Shown here in pieces: positions 1-8,568 of a stretch of DNA of 39,905 nucleotides (position 1 is the first letter of the stretch; each line of letters starts with the position of its first letter). A model generated the notes under the pieces. That model made no database searches. It was not told where the DNA came from and was given only the letters and a program-made list of their open reading frames with translations. Origin of the DNA: an uncultured Verrucomicrobiota bacterium (GTDB lineage: Bacteria > Verrucomicrobiota > Verrucomicrobiia > Limisphaerales > UBA9464); contig CAITXU010000009.1 in assembly GCA_903896505.1 (NCBI GenBank), forward strand, positions 1 to 39,905, given 5' to 3'. The position numbers and the translations under genes were made by a program.

Positions 1-85
1 GGACGCGCCTGAGTGCCTCTGGCATAGTTGTTTTGGTAGCAGAAAATCACTTAAAATAGAATCAATTCAGACCCCAAACCATAAC

Positions 86-514
86 TTAATTTCGTCCGTT
101 TTTGGTCTGACACTTGGGGACCACTTCATTCTTCCCGTCGCCAAATCGGAGGCGTCCCCGGATGAACCGGAATTCACCGCGCATGACATAATCGTGCCAC
201 CAACGGGTATCGGTGCGGGCTGGAAGCAAACAGACGACCACCGCATCCGCTTGGGCGGATTCGTATGCCTTTCGGACCCACAATCCAATGACCCGACCGT
301 AGGGTGGATTCATAAACACGACTTCTTTGGACCAGTCCTGTCGTAAACCGTCCTCCGCAGGGGTGAAAAAGCGTGGACACTTTGCATTGGTCGCACTGGC
401 GCATGGATCGAGGGTGAACGCAAATTCCGCGTTCAATTGGTCATATACCGGCTGCGGCGTCGCCCAATCGTCCGTCGCGGTTGAGAAAAGCGTCTTCCAT
501 TTGTCGTTCGCCAT
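86..514 (-). CDS. Phage-type DNA N-6-adenine methyltransferase (Dam family)
   Basis: A short orphan methyltransferase of 142 residues that would transfer a methyl group from S-adenosylmethionine to adenine N6 in DNA. What is visible: an N-terminal DDWATPQPVYDQL segment (about 15-27), a DPCAS motif (36-40) of the kind that binds the cofactor in phage Dam-like enzymes, and the catalytic NPPYG motif (69-73). Length and order fit the phage DNA N-6-adenine-methyltransferase family. I start it at ATG 514, preceded by GAGAGG at good spacing; an upstream in-frame ATG at 541 adds nine residues with no clear ribosome site. No restriction nuclease lies next to it, so it is probably a solitary phage or plasmid methylase used for self-marking or evasion of host restriction. 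The family is clear; the target site cannot be read. Confidence 0.88.
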   Translation of the reverse strand: MANDKWKTLFSTATDDWATPQPVYDQLNAEFAFTLDPCASATNAKCPRFFTPAEDGLRQDWSKEVVFMNPPYGRVIGLWVRKAYESAQADAVVVCLLPARTDTRWWHDYVMRGEFRFIRGRLRFGDGKNEVVPKCQTKNGRN

Positions 515-1397
515 GGGTGCAATCCTCTCAGGGAATCGCACCGTTTCCTTAAAGAGTAGTCACAGAGTTAAATGGGGTGATGAATGGATTCTGGACTTGG
601 GACTCCGCATGAAGGAGTTTGTGGACTTGACCAAGATCCGCTGAAATGTAACCGGGTTACATCGGTTGGTCCCACAGGATTAGTCCTTGGCCGGGTTACC
701 CGGTAGAAAAGGTATCCACGACAACACCGTGCAGTGCCGGTCCAATTACATGAGTTTCAATTCAGAAAAACTCGGTCGTGGTGTGCACGCGGCGGCGGTC
801 ATGCTCCCTTGGGTTTCAGCGCTCTACTTGCTCAGCGCCATGGTTTCCGACACGCTTTTTCTGCACGGAAGAATCTCGCCGGATTCGACTCTCTACCGTT
901 CGCTGATCGTGTTCTACCGTCCTTTGGTTGCTGTGAAGACGAGTTTTCCCGTGATCGATCACGAAGTAGAGCAATTGCGCTTGCGGTTGTTTGAACACCC
1001 TAGGAACCGCTGATCAGATTGGCCGACGTCGGCGATTACATGAAAGCGTTATTGGAGGCGACCAGAATGGTCGCGGGCGATGGCGTGCCGACCGACCATT
1101 TTGCCCGTCCTGGAGGGTCAAGGCCGCCGATGAGTTAATGATTAGTCCCCGCACGATGGCAATTCCCTGTTACGCTACGAGAAGGAAAGAAATTGGATTC
1201 GAAATGCTGCTTTTTTCGGGGTTTACCGCACCCGTGGAGAATTTTCGATTTGGGCGGGCCGATGATCTGGTGCTCAATCCCCTTGTTTGGGCTGAAAACA
1301 ATTCGTAGGGAAAAAGGATGAGGATTGTTTGGGGCACAATCCTCGAAAGCCGAATAACCGTCGTAAGAACCTTGCTTTAGGGGCAAGTGCTTGATGA
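515..1397. other. Gene-poor stretch upstream of the methylase gene
   Basis: This 880-base stretch contains no gene I can support. Short open frames are present on both strands (the longest plausible one, ATG 750 to 1013, would encode 87 residues), but they overlap each other and show no recognisable domain. The only structured elements seen are two related palindromes at 646-703, listed separately. It may be a regulatory region or decayed coding sequence. Confidence 0.4.
646..703. promoter_or_regulatory. Two related palindromes, possible operator pair
   Basis: Positions 646-662 form a perfect palindrome, ATGTAACC-G-GGTTACAT. Positions 691-703 form CCGGG-TTA-CCCGG. Both contain CCGGGTTAC (652-660 and 691-699), spaced 39 bases apart, close to four helical turns. 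Paired palindromes on the same helix face are typical of repressor operators. They lie about 130-190 bases upstream of the minus-strand methylase gene. No regulator gene or promoter hexamers can be assigned, so the role is inference. Confidence 0.35.
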
Positions 1398-2249
1398 TCA
1401 GGCTGTCGCCGTGATGGTTTCATCCTCCAGCAGCGGATCGCCGTCCGCCAGCCGTTCCGCCAGTCCCCAGAGTCCCTTGTTTAGGGAGACCTTGGAATCA
1501 ATCCCGCGCAGGCAGCGAATCGAACGGAGTTTCCCCCGCCGGTCCCGATGCGAATCGGACAATCCGCCACGAATCAGGTTCTCCTGGACACGATTGAAGG
1601 TAGTCCAGAGGTCCCTGCCCTCGTCCTCGGTCCGTCGCGGTCTCAGCAGTGTCTCCGGGTCTACCGGGGCAGCGGCAACCGTTGGGTACCGCAACAACAG
1701 CGCTCGCCGGGCAAATCGGAACGATTCGTCCGACCCAAGCGCGGTATCGCGGAACCGTCCAACTTGTGCCGCTACCTTGGGCATGAAATCAATCACCCGG
1801 AAGCTCGCCTGGACCACATGATCGGGGTCCAGACCCGCGTGCCGGAATCGAATCGCCTCGAAGGAAGAGTCCGCGATGACCAATCCGTTGGAACAAACCC
1901 GTCGGAAAAGGCCTGCGTGGAGCTGGTAAGCGCAGCCCCCGTCATGGGAATTGACCACCACCATCTCGACGTTCCATTCCGACAAGGTCCGCATCTGTTC
2001 CGCCAACCGGAGCCGAAGCAGGTGCTTTTGGAATCCGCGTCGGTACTGAAGTCGGATGGTTTGCTCCTCCACCGATACCGGCACCCAACCTTGCTGACGC
2101 AAACCCTCAACAATTCGTGCGGTCGGCACGAAAATGTAGCGCTTGCTGACTCCATCGCTGGGTCCCGAGGCAAAGATGCTTGGGGCCTGGCTCCGGAGCT
2201 CGCTGTCCGTCAGAGCCATGACCCGGAAGTTTGTCATCGTGTCTGTCAT
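1398..2249 (-). CDS. DUF932 domain protein
   Basis: A 283-residue protein of the DUF932 family, found mostly on plasmids, integrative elements and phages and of unknown biochemical role. Family-like features are an N-terminal segment followed by SKRYIFVPTARIVEGLRQQGW (about 35-55), a central NSHDGGCAYQLHAGLFRRVCSNGL block (about 100-123), which is the usual signature where a conserved Cys-Ser-Asn-Gly follows an arginine, and an arginine-rich helical C-terminal half. Length is normal. Start ATG 2249 has an AGAG stretch about eight bases upstream. It is divergent from the 2689 gene, with two hairpin-forming inverted repeats between them. Its presence next to a phage-type methylase and a methylase-helicase fusion supports reading 1-8.4 kb as mobile-element cargo. 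Confidence 0.85.
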   Translation of the reverse strand: MTDTMTNFRVMALTDSELRSQAPSIFASGPSDGVSKRYIFVPTARIVEGLRQQGWVPVSVEEQTIRLQYRRGFQKHLLRLRLAEQMRTLSEWNVEMVVVNSHDGGCAYQLHAGLFRRVCSNGLVIADSSFEAIRFRHAGLDPDHVVQASFRVIDFMPKVAAQVGRFRDTALGSDESFRFARRALLLRYPTVAAAPVDPETLLRPRRTEDEGRDLWTTFNRVQENLIRGGLSDSHRDRRGKLRSIRCLRGIDSKVSLNKGLWGLAERLADGDPLLEDETITATA

Positions 2250-2688
2250 AACCGTGCTCTTTCACTGGCCGCACACCGATTTAAATCGGCTTGCGTTGAA
2301 TGTGATCCCTGGTCTCCGCCTGCGGCCAAAAAGGCCAGGGATATTCCATCGATGAATGCACCCGTCCGGGCGACCATCGACGGGAATGGGGTAAATGAAG
2401 AGCGTGGCGATCCAGAAACGAAGGCAGCCCTTAAATGAACCTCTCTTTTGAAAACCTTCCTAAGCGGAGATTATGACCATATTTAAGCCGCTCAATCAAC
2501 GCTGGGTGGAGTAGCCACGCAGGAACCGGTAGCCGTGGAATAGCCTCAATCTTGGTTCCTGACTTTGTAGGATGTCTCCACGACTAATTGCCCACTACTC
2601 GGCACAACTCCCCTACCGCTGGTTAACTGGAATGCCTGTCTGCGGGTACTTTGTCCGCATGAAGAATTCGGAGGATGTTGGGGACACC
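2250..2688. promoter_or_regulatory. Divergent intergenic region with two inverted repeats
   Basis: This region between divergent genes carries two perfect 8-bp inverted repeats. ATCCCTGG (2305-2312) pairs with CCAGGGAT (2335-2342), and CAGGAACC (2520-2527) pairs with GGTTCCTG (2554-2561). Neither is followed by a T-run, and both lie upstream of the genes on each side, so they are more likely protein-binding or leader structures than terminators. An open frame in phase with the downstream gene extends back to 2572, so part of this stretch could instead be coding. Confidence 0.3.
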
Positions 2689-3204
2689 ATGGGCATCAAA
2701 ATGACGTCTAAGCGCCCATCTTCGGACGAAAAAAGGGGGCAAACGTCGGAATTGGAGCTATATCCCTTCGAGGGCCTTGTCGGACCAAGCAACGGACGGT
2801 CCTTGAAGTGGCAGCTACAACCTGGGAATTCAGATTTCGAGGAGGTTCTGTTTGTTCGGTCCCGCGAAATGCTGCCAGTGGCTGTCGAAATCCTCACAGA
2901 TGGTTCAGCGGAAGCTCAGGCCAAATACCACGAATACGTTCGCGCAGGCGACATCTGCCCGTCATCAACCACGTTTGATGCCCGTGCAGATGAAGTCGTC
3001 CGTGTTGCAGGAGCTTCGGTCGTCAATCTGCACCGTCTCCCGGACGAAGTAGCCTGCTTTATTTTCGCGGAACCGCCTCTGATTGTGGCCTATGCCAAAG
3101 GGTTTGATTTGACTCCGACGCGCGAACGGGTTCAGCAACCGTCGGTGGCACCCAAACCTGTCGAACGACCCCATCACATGCCCCGTTACCGGATGAAAAT
3201 CTGA
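2689..3204 (+). CDS. Hypothetical protein
   Basis: An unrecognised protein of 171 residues if started at ATG 2689, where GGGGA lies five bases upstream. The open frame reaches back to ATG 2572 (210 residues), but the extra N-terminus looks non-natural and lacks a ribosome site. Visible features are a moderately acidic central part and a plausible folded core around LPDEVACFIFAEPPLIVAY near the C-terminus, then a basic tail with prolines. No domain is recognised. It sits 121 bases before the large methylase-helicase gene on the same strand and may be co-expressed with it. The gene is likely real because the frame is open and oriented with its neighbour, but the function is unknown. Confidence 0.5.
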   Translation: MGIKMTSKRPSSDEKRGQTSELELYPFEGLVGPSNGRSLKWQLQPGNSDFEEVLFVRSREMLPVAVEILTDGSAEAQAKYHEYVRAGDICPSSTTFDARADEVVRVAGASVVNLHRLPDEVACFIFAEPPLIVAYAKGFDLTPTRERVQQPSVAPKPVERPHHMPRYRMKI

Positions 3205-3325
3205 GTTCAGGTCCCGATCTGCGTCGGGATGAAGTCGATTTGTCAGGTTACCCCAAAATCTGGTACTGAGTTGACCTTGAGCCGGAACGGCGAAGGCCCC
3301 GATTTCCGGCAATGGAGGTATTCCC

Positions 3326-6300
3326 ATGCGGTCGCGTGGACGAGGAATCACCCAAGATTCCCGTCAGCTTGATTTTCTATCCCTATCAGGTCCCAAGCTG
3401 GAGTTGGCATTCCGTCCAGAACAGGCCCGAGGTCCGAATCCCGAGCCACTCTTAAAACAGGCTCCGGCCACAATCCCGGAGGCACCCAGCCAACTCGGCA
3501 ATCACTATGGCGATCCTCCCCTGCCGGTTTCCCAATCCATTCGACGAGACAACGATTCCGCCGATTTCAGCTCAAGTTCGGTCTTCCAGCCCGTTCTGAA
3601 ATCCCCACCGGAACGTCCGTATCCAAACTCAAGAAACTATCGAATCACGGACGCGGATGAAGTTGGCCAAGGTTCCCTACGACAAAAATGCCGAGGCAAC
3701 CTAGAGGCATTGGGCGTCCTGAACCGATTGAAGTCAGAGGGACGGGATGCCACGCCGGAAGAGCAACGGGTGTTGGTTCGGTACGTGGGCTGGGGTGGGT
3801 TGCCTGGCGTGTTTGACGAGTGGAATATGGACTGGCAGGCCGAGCGCGAACAATTGGCTGCATTGGTATCGGAAGAGGATTTTTCATCGGCGCGGGCGAC
3901 CACCCTCAACGCCCACTACACCTCCCCCACCATCATTACAGCCATGTATTCGCTGCTGGATCGCTTGGGCTTCCACGGTGGACGAATCTTGGAACCAGCC
4001 TGCGGTATCGGCCATTTCCTTGGATTCATGCCGGAAGCGATGCGCCGTTCTTCCAGAATTACGGCCATCGAGATTGACTCGATCACGGCTCGCATTGCCC
4101 AGGCCCTTTATCCAGACGCAGATGTCCGACATCAACCATTTGAAGAATCACGACTTGCTGATGATTTTTACGATGTCGCGCTGTCGAATATCCCGTTTGG
4201 GGATTTCAAACCATACGATCCCCGCTTCAAGCCGTGGAACTTCGTTATCCATGACTACTTCTTTGCCGCCGCATTGAAAAAGGTCCGGTGCGGTGGGTTG
4301 GTGGTATTCATTACCTCCAAGGGGACGATGGACAAAACCGATTCCACCCTGCGCGAATTACTCGACCACTCCGCAGATTTTTTGGGAGCCATTCGCCTTC
4401 CAAATACTGCATTCAAGCGGAATGCCCATACCGAGGTCACCACCGATATTGTCGTGTTACAAAAGCGAATGCCCGGGGTTACTCGAAGCGGACCAGAGTG
4501 GCGCGAGTTGATGCCGCTGACCAATTCCTTGGGTGAAGTCATCGCGGTCAATGAATGGTACTCGCGGCACCCCGAGCTGATGCTCGGCGAGATGCGCCTC
4601 GCGGGTCGCCTGTACCGGCAAGGCGAGCCGACCTTGGTGGACACTGGCAACGATCTGGCGTCGCAATTGGAATCTGCCATCGCTCATTTCCCAACCGGGG
4701 TTTACACGCCCGTCGAACGTTCTCTCGCCCCACCAGAAGCAAGTGTCACCTTCCCTGCCCCGTCCGAGGTCAAACCCAATGCCTTTACCCTGGTCAATGG
4801 CGAGTTGGCGCGTCGGGAAGGTGATTCACTCCGTGTGCTGTCGGGGTTGTCTGCGGACGCAAGCCGTCGTCTCCGTGGACTGATCCGAGTTCGAGATGCC
4901 ATCCGCGATTGCCTGCGAACACAGTGGTCAAATCAGCCTGAAGAAGAGGTCGCTCAAGCCCGCCTGGCACTGAACCAGACCTACGATGCTTTCGTTTCCA
5001 AGTTTGGCCTGTTGTCCGAGCGACGGAACGTTTCCGAATTTCGCGGGGACCCCGACCTTCCCCTGCTGCTGTCGGTTGAGCACTTCGATCGTGAGACGGG
5101 GCGCGCAACCAAAGCCGCCATCTTCCGTGAGCGAACCATTTCCCAACGATCGGTCACGACAGAGATCACGGATGCCAAATCGGCCCTGCTGGTGACTCTG
5201 AATGAACGTGGGTGGGTCGATCTGAAAATCGTTGCGGAACTCCTTCGGCAGCCAACTGATGAAGTCTTGAGGCAACTCAAAGGTCTCGTCTTTCTCGATC
5301 CTCAATCCCGAGCGTGGGAAACCGATGATGCCTACCTTTCCGGAGATGTACGGACGAAGCTTCGCGCCGCTGAGGCTGCGGCCTTGGTGGATGCCCAATT
5401 CTTGGAGAATGTTGAAGCATTACAGGGCGTCCAACCCGCTGATCTTTCGGCCACCGAGATCGACGCCCGATTGGGGAGCACCTGGCTACCGGCGGATGAC
5501 GTTTCTTCATTTGCCGAAAGCCTGCTCGGTGAAACCGGCGTTGATGTTTCCCATTCGGCCCTGATTGGCACCTGGGTGGTGAAAGGTCGGGTGAATGTCC
5601 GGATTACCGTCGCCAACACCGCCGAATGGGGTACCGACCGACGGAGCGCCTTGGACCTGCTGGAAGACGCCCTCAATCTTCGGACGCCAACAATTTATGA
5701 CCACGACCCGGTTCTAGACCGCGATGTCATCAATGGGCCGGCCACCGAGGCGGCCCGGGACCGGCAGCAGAGGATCAAAGAGAAGTTCCAGGAGTGGGTC
5801 TGGCAGGATGATTCGAGGCGGGAACGGCTGTGTCGCCTATACAACGACCGGTTCAACTGCATTCGGCTTCGGACCTTCAATGGTGACCATCTCCAACTGC
5901 CCGGAGCCAGTAATGCCATCACCCTTCGCCCGCACCAACGGGCCGCGATTTGGCGCATTCTTCAGACACCCAACTGCCTCGTGGCACACGTCGTCGGAGC
6001 GGGAAAAACCATGTGCCTCGTGGCATCCGCCATGGAAAAGCGGCGTCTTGGATTCGCCCGGAAACCACTATTCGCAGTGCCCAATCACATGTTGGAGCAG
6101 TTTTCCTCGGAATTCCTCATGCTGTATCCAGCGGCCAATATTCTGGTGGCCTCCAAGGAAGATTTTGAAAAACAGCGTCGCGAAACGCTGATGAACCGTA
6201 TTGCGACCGGAAACTGGGATGCCGTCATCGTGACCCACTCCGGTTTTGAGCGAATTCCGCTCTCGAAAGCAACGATCGAACGATTCTTTACCGAGCAGTT

Positions 6301-8404
6301 GGACGAACTGTCTCTGGCCATTACCGAGCAGCGAGCCAAGGACGACCGGGGTTCTCGGATCGTCAAGGAGTTGGAGAAGGCCAAAAAGCGGTTGGAGACG
6401 AAACTGAAAGAGCTATTGGCGGAAGACCGGAAGGACTGCGGCCTGACGTTGGAGGAACTGGGCGTGGACACGATCGGGGTCGACGAGGCGCATGCGTTCA
6501 AGAACTTGTTTTACGTGTCAAAGATGACCCGAATCGCTGGACTTCCCCAAACGGCATCCCAGCGGGCCTTGGATATGTACCTCAAGGTCAGGCATATACA
6601 GCAAACAAACGGAGGCGGTGGCGTCGTTTTTGCCACTGGAACCCCCATCGCCAACTCGGTGGCGGAAATGTTTACCATGCAGCGGTACCTGCAAATGACG
6701 GCGCTGAAATCGCTTCAAGTCGACCATTTTGACGCTTGGGCGGGAACCTTTGGTGAACCAGTCACCGCCATGGAATTGTCTCCCGATGGTGCGGGGTACC
6801 GGCTGCATACGCGCTTTGCTAGGTTTATTAATGTGCCCGAATTGATGGCCCAGTTCCGCCAGGTGGCGGATGTCCAAACGCGATCCATGCTCAACCTGCC
6901 CGTGCCAAAGCTGCGTGGCGAACGCCCCTCCGTCATCAGTTCCCCGTGCTCACCGGAGTTGAAACAGGTGGTCCAATCATTGGTGATTCGGGCCGACAAA
7001 ATCCGTCAAGGTGCCGTCCGGGCCAATGAAGACAACATGCTCATGGTCACGACGGACGGCAGAAAAGCCGCACTCGACCTACGGTTGTATGATGCAGAAT
7101 CCTTCGATATCCCGGACAGCAAGGTCAACCGAGCCGTCGGTGAAGTCACACGAATCTGGCGCGAGACATTGGCAGAACGCTCCACTCAAATGGTTTTCTG
7201 CGATTTGTCTATCCCAACCGGCGGCAACGGGTTCTCGGTCTACGAAGACATGCGGTCGAAACTGGTGCAAAACGGCATCCCGGAAAGCGATATCGCCTTT
7301 ATCCAGGATTTCGACAGCGATGCCGCCAAGGCGGGCCTATTTCGCGATGTTCGGTCTGGTCGGGTGCGAATTCTATTCGGCAGCACCGCCAAAATGGGTT
7401 CTGGAACCAACGTCCAGACACGTTTAGTCGCCCTCCATCACTTGGACGCCCCATGGCGTCCAGCGGATGTTGAACAGAGAGAGGGGCGAATTCTTCGGCA
7501 GGGAAATACCAACGAGGAGGTGCAGATTTTCCGGTACGTTACAGAGGGATCATTTGATTCCTATTCATGGCAAACCCTGGAAACTAAAGCCCGGTTTATT
7601 GCTCAAATCATGACCGGCGACACGTCGCTGCGACGGTTGGAAGATGTCGACGGCTCTGCGCTGACCTATGCCGAGGTCAAGGCCATTGCATCGGGCAACC
7701 CCTTGGTGATTGAAAAAGCCGGAATCGACGCCGAAGTTGCCCGCCTAACCCGCTTGCGAAGCCAGCATCTTGAAACCCAGTTTTCCCTCCGAAACCAAAT
7801 TCGTCACCTCACCGACGACATCCCACGAATGGAACGTCGATTGGAGTCGCTGCACCAAGACCTCCGCGTTCGGGTCGACACGCGTGGTGACCGATTTGTG
7901 ATTGAGCTGGCGGGCGAAATCATCACGGAACGTGGCGTGGCCGGAGAACTGCTGAACCGTTGGGGCGACAAGGTGAAAACCACTGGGACCGAGCGGAAGG
8001 TAGGCCGATTTGCCGGCTTCGATTTGTTTGTGGGAACCCTATTTCAAAGTGAACCCCAAATCATGCTCAAGGGGGCAAGCCACTATTCGACCCGCCATCA
8101 GGCAACCGCCTTGGGTACGATTCGGTCGGTTGAACACCTGATTCAATCAATCGAAGAATCCATTGCCCAAGCGGACCAAGACCTGAAACGGATGCGACGG
8201 AGGCTGGATGACCTGAAGATTCAGGCTGCCCAACCGTTTGAGTATGCCGAAAAGCTGTCAAGGCTGCTGGTGCGTCAACAAGAACTGGTTGATGCGCTCG
8301 ATTTGACCAAAAGCCAGGCAACCGGTGGACTGGCTACTGACAGTGGAGCTACTACAACTACGCCCGAAACGCCGGTGCTGAATGAGGGGGAATGGGGTTG
8401 GTGA
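3326..8404 (+). CDS. Adenine methyltransferase-helicase fusion, DarB-like
   Basis: A 1692-residue fusion. The methyltransferase half shows HYTSPT (about 197), the SAM-binding motif LEPACGIGHF (about 221-230) and the catalytic NIPFG (about 288-292), the N-[IV]-P-F variant typical of phage and plasmid adenine methylases. The helicase half has the SF2/SNF2 motifs: GAGKT (about 891), DEAH (1053-1056), ATGTPIANS, GSGTNVQ and QREGRILRQGN (about 1384). The C-terminus is a charged helical region, probably coiled coil. Start ATG 3326 has GGAGG at 3314-3318, one of the best ribosome sites in the window. The architecture resembles the phage P1 DarB type and large plasmid or ICE methylase-helicases, used for protection of incoming DNA or for defence. 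No nuclease domain is seen. The family is firm, but whether it protects a mobile element or works with the DISARM genes downstream is unknown. Confidence 0.85.
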   Translation: MRSRGRGITQDSRQLDFLSLSGPKLELAFRPEQARGPNPEPLLKQAPATIPEAPSQLGNHYGDPPLPVSQSIRRDNDSADFSSSSVFQPVLKSPPERPYPNSRNYRITDADEVGQGSLRQKCRGNLEALGVLNRLKSEGRDATPEEQRVLVRYVGWGGLPGVFDEWNMDWQAEREQLAALVSEEDFSSARATTLNAHYTSPTIITAMYSLLDRLGFHGGRILEPACGIGHFLGFMPEAMRRSSRITAIEIDSITARIAQALYPDADVRHQPFEESRLADDFYDVALSNIPFGDFKPYDPRFKPWNFVIHDYFFAAALKKVRCGGLVVFITSKGTMDKTDSTLRELLDHSADFLGAIRLPNTAFKRNAHTEVTTDIVVLQKRMPGVTRSGPEWRELMPLTNSLGEVIAVNEWYSRHPELMLGEMRLAGRLYRQGEPTLVDTGNDLASQLESAIAHFPTGVYTPVERSLAPPEASVTFPAPSEVKPNAFTLVNGELARREGDSLRVLSGLSADASRRLRGLIRVRDAIRDCLRTQWSNQPEEEVAQARLALNQTYDAFVSKFGLLSERRNVSEFRGDPDLPLLLSVEHFDRETGRATKAAIFRERTISQRSVTTEITDAKSALLVTLNERGWVDLKIVAELLRQPTDEVLRQLKGLVFLDPQSRAWETDDAYLSGDVRTKLRAAEAAALVDAQFLENVEALQGVQPADLSATEIDARLGSTWLPADDVSSFAESLLGETGVDVSHSALIGTWVVKGRVNVRITVANTAEWGTDRRSALDLLEDALNLRTPTIYDHDPVLDRDVINGPATEAARDRQQRIKEKFQEWVWQDDSRRERLCRLYNDRFNCIRLRTFNGDHLQLPGASNAITLRPHQRAAIWRILQTPNCLVAHVVGAGKTMCLVASAMEKRRLGFARKPLFAVPNHMLEQFSSEFLMLYPAANILVASKEDFEKQRRETLMNRIATGNWDAVIVTHSGFERIPLSKATIERFFTEQLDELSLAITEQRAKDDRGSRIVKELEKAKKRLETKLKELLAEDRKDCGLTLEELGVDTIGVDEAHAFKNLFYVSKMTRIAGLPQTASQRALDMYLKVRHIQQTNGGGGVVFATGTPIANSVAEMFTMQRYLQMTALKSLQVDHFDAWAGTFGEPVTAMELSPDGAGYRLHTRFARFINVPELMAQFRQVADVQTRSMLNLPVPKLRGERPSVISSPCSPELKQVVQSLVIRADKIRQGAVRANEDNMLMVTTDGRKAALDLRLYDAESFDIPDSKVNRAVGEVTRIWRETLAERSTQMVFCDLSIPTGGNGFSVYEDMRSKLVQNGIPESDIAFIQDFDSDAAKAGLFRDVRSGRVRILFGSTAKMGSGTNVQTRLVALHHLDAPWRPADVEQREGRILRQGNTNEEVQIFRYVTEGSFDSYSWQTLETKARFIAQIMTGDTSLRRLEDVDGSALTYAEVKAIASGNPLVIEKAGIDAEVARLTRLRSQHLETQFSLRNQIRHLTDDIPRMERRLESLHQDLRVRVDTRGDRFVIELAGEIITERGVAGELLNRWGDKVKTTGTERKVGRFAGFDLFVGTLFQSEPQIMLKGASHYSTRHQATALGTIRSVEHLIQSIEESIAQADQDLKRMRRRLDDLKIQAAQPFEYAEKLSRLLVRQQELVDALDLTKSQATGGLATDSGATTTTPETPVLNEGEWGW

Positions 8405-8438
8405 GCACGGGGGATGGCAAGCGGCGAGTGGCGAGCGG
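8402..8438 (+). repeat. GGCGAGC heptamer repeat tract, intergenic
   Basis: Immediately after the preceding stop codon lies a degenerate tandem of 7-bp units: three clear copies (GGCAAGC, GGCGAGT, GGCGAGC) preceded by decayed ones. It belongs to the same family as four tracts inside drmMI, which shows the repeat is dispersed and not a coding peculiarity of drmMI. The remaining gap to drmD (8439-8568) holds a short direct repeat AACATGAC (8499 and 8511) and nothing else recognised. Confidence 0.6.
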
Positions 8439-8568
8439 AAACGACGAAGTGGTGCCCAGGATGCAGCAATTCTCTGGTCTTATGTGTTCCGCCCAATAAA
8501 CATGACTTTTAACATGACAGCTGACCACCGCCATAGGGCATAGGCGTTCGACCGAAGCCACGTCAAAA

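Noticed and set aside
687..1386. Short open frames in the left gap as genes
   Set aside because: They overlap on both strands, have no ribosome sites and no recognisable protein features.
1548..2438. 296-residue plus-strand open frame
   Set aside because: It is antisense to the DUF932 gene, whose minus-strand protein shows clear family motifs; the plus-strand translation shows none.
3326..8404. Methylase-helicase as a DrmMI or DrmD paralogue of DISARM
   Set aside because: Its NIPFG methylase motif, fused helicase and length match DarB-like mobile-element proteins and not the DISARM families, which are separately present.
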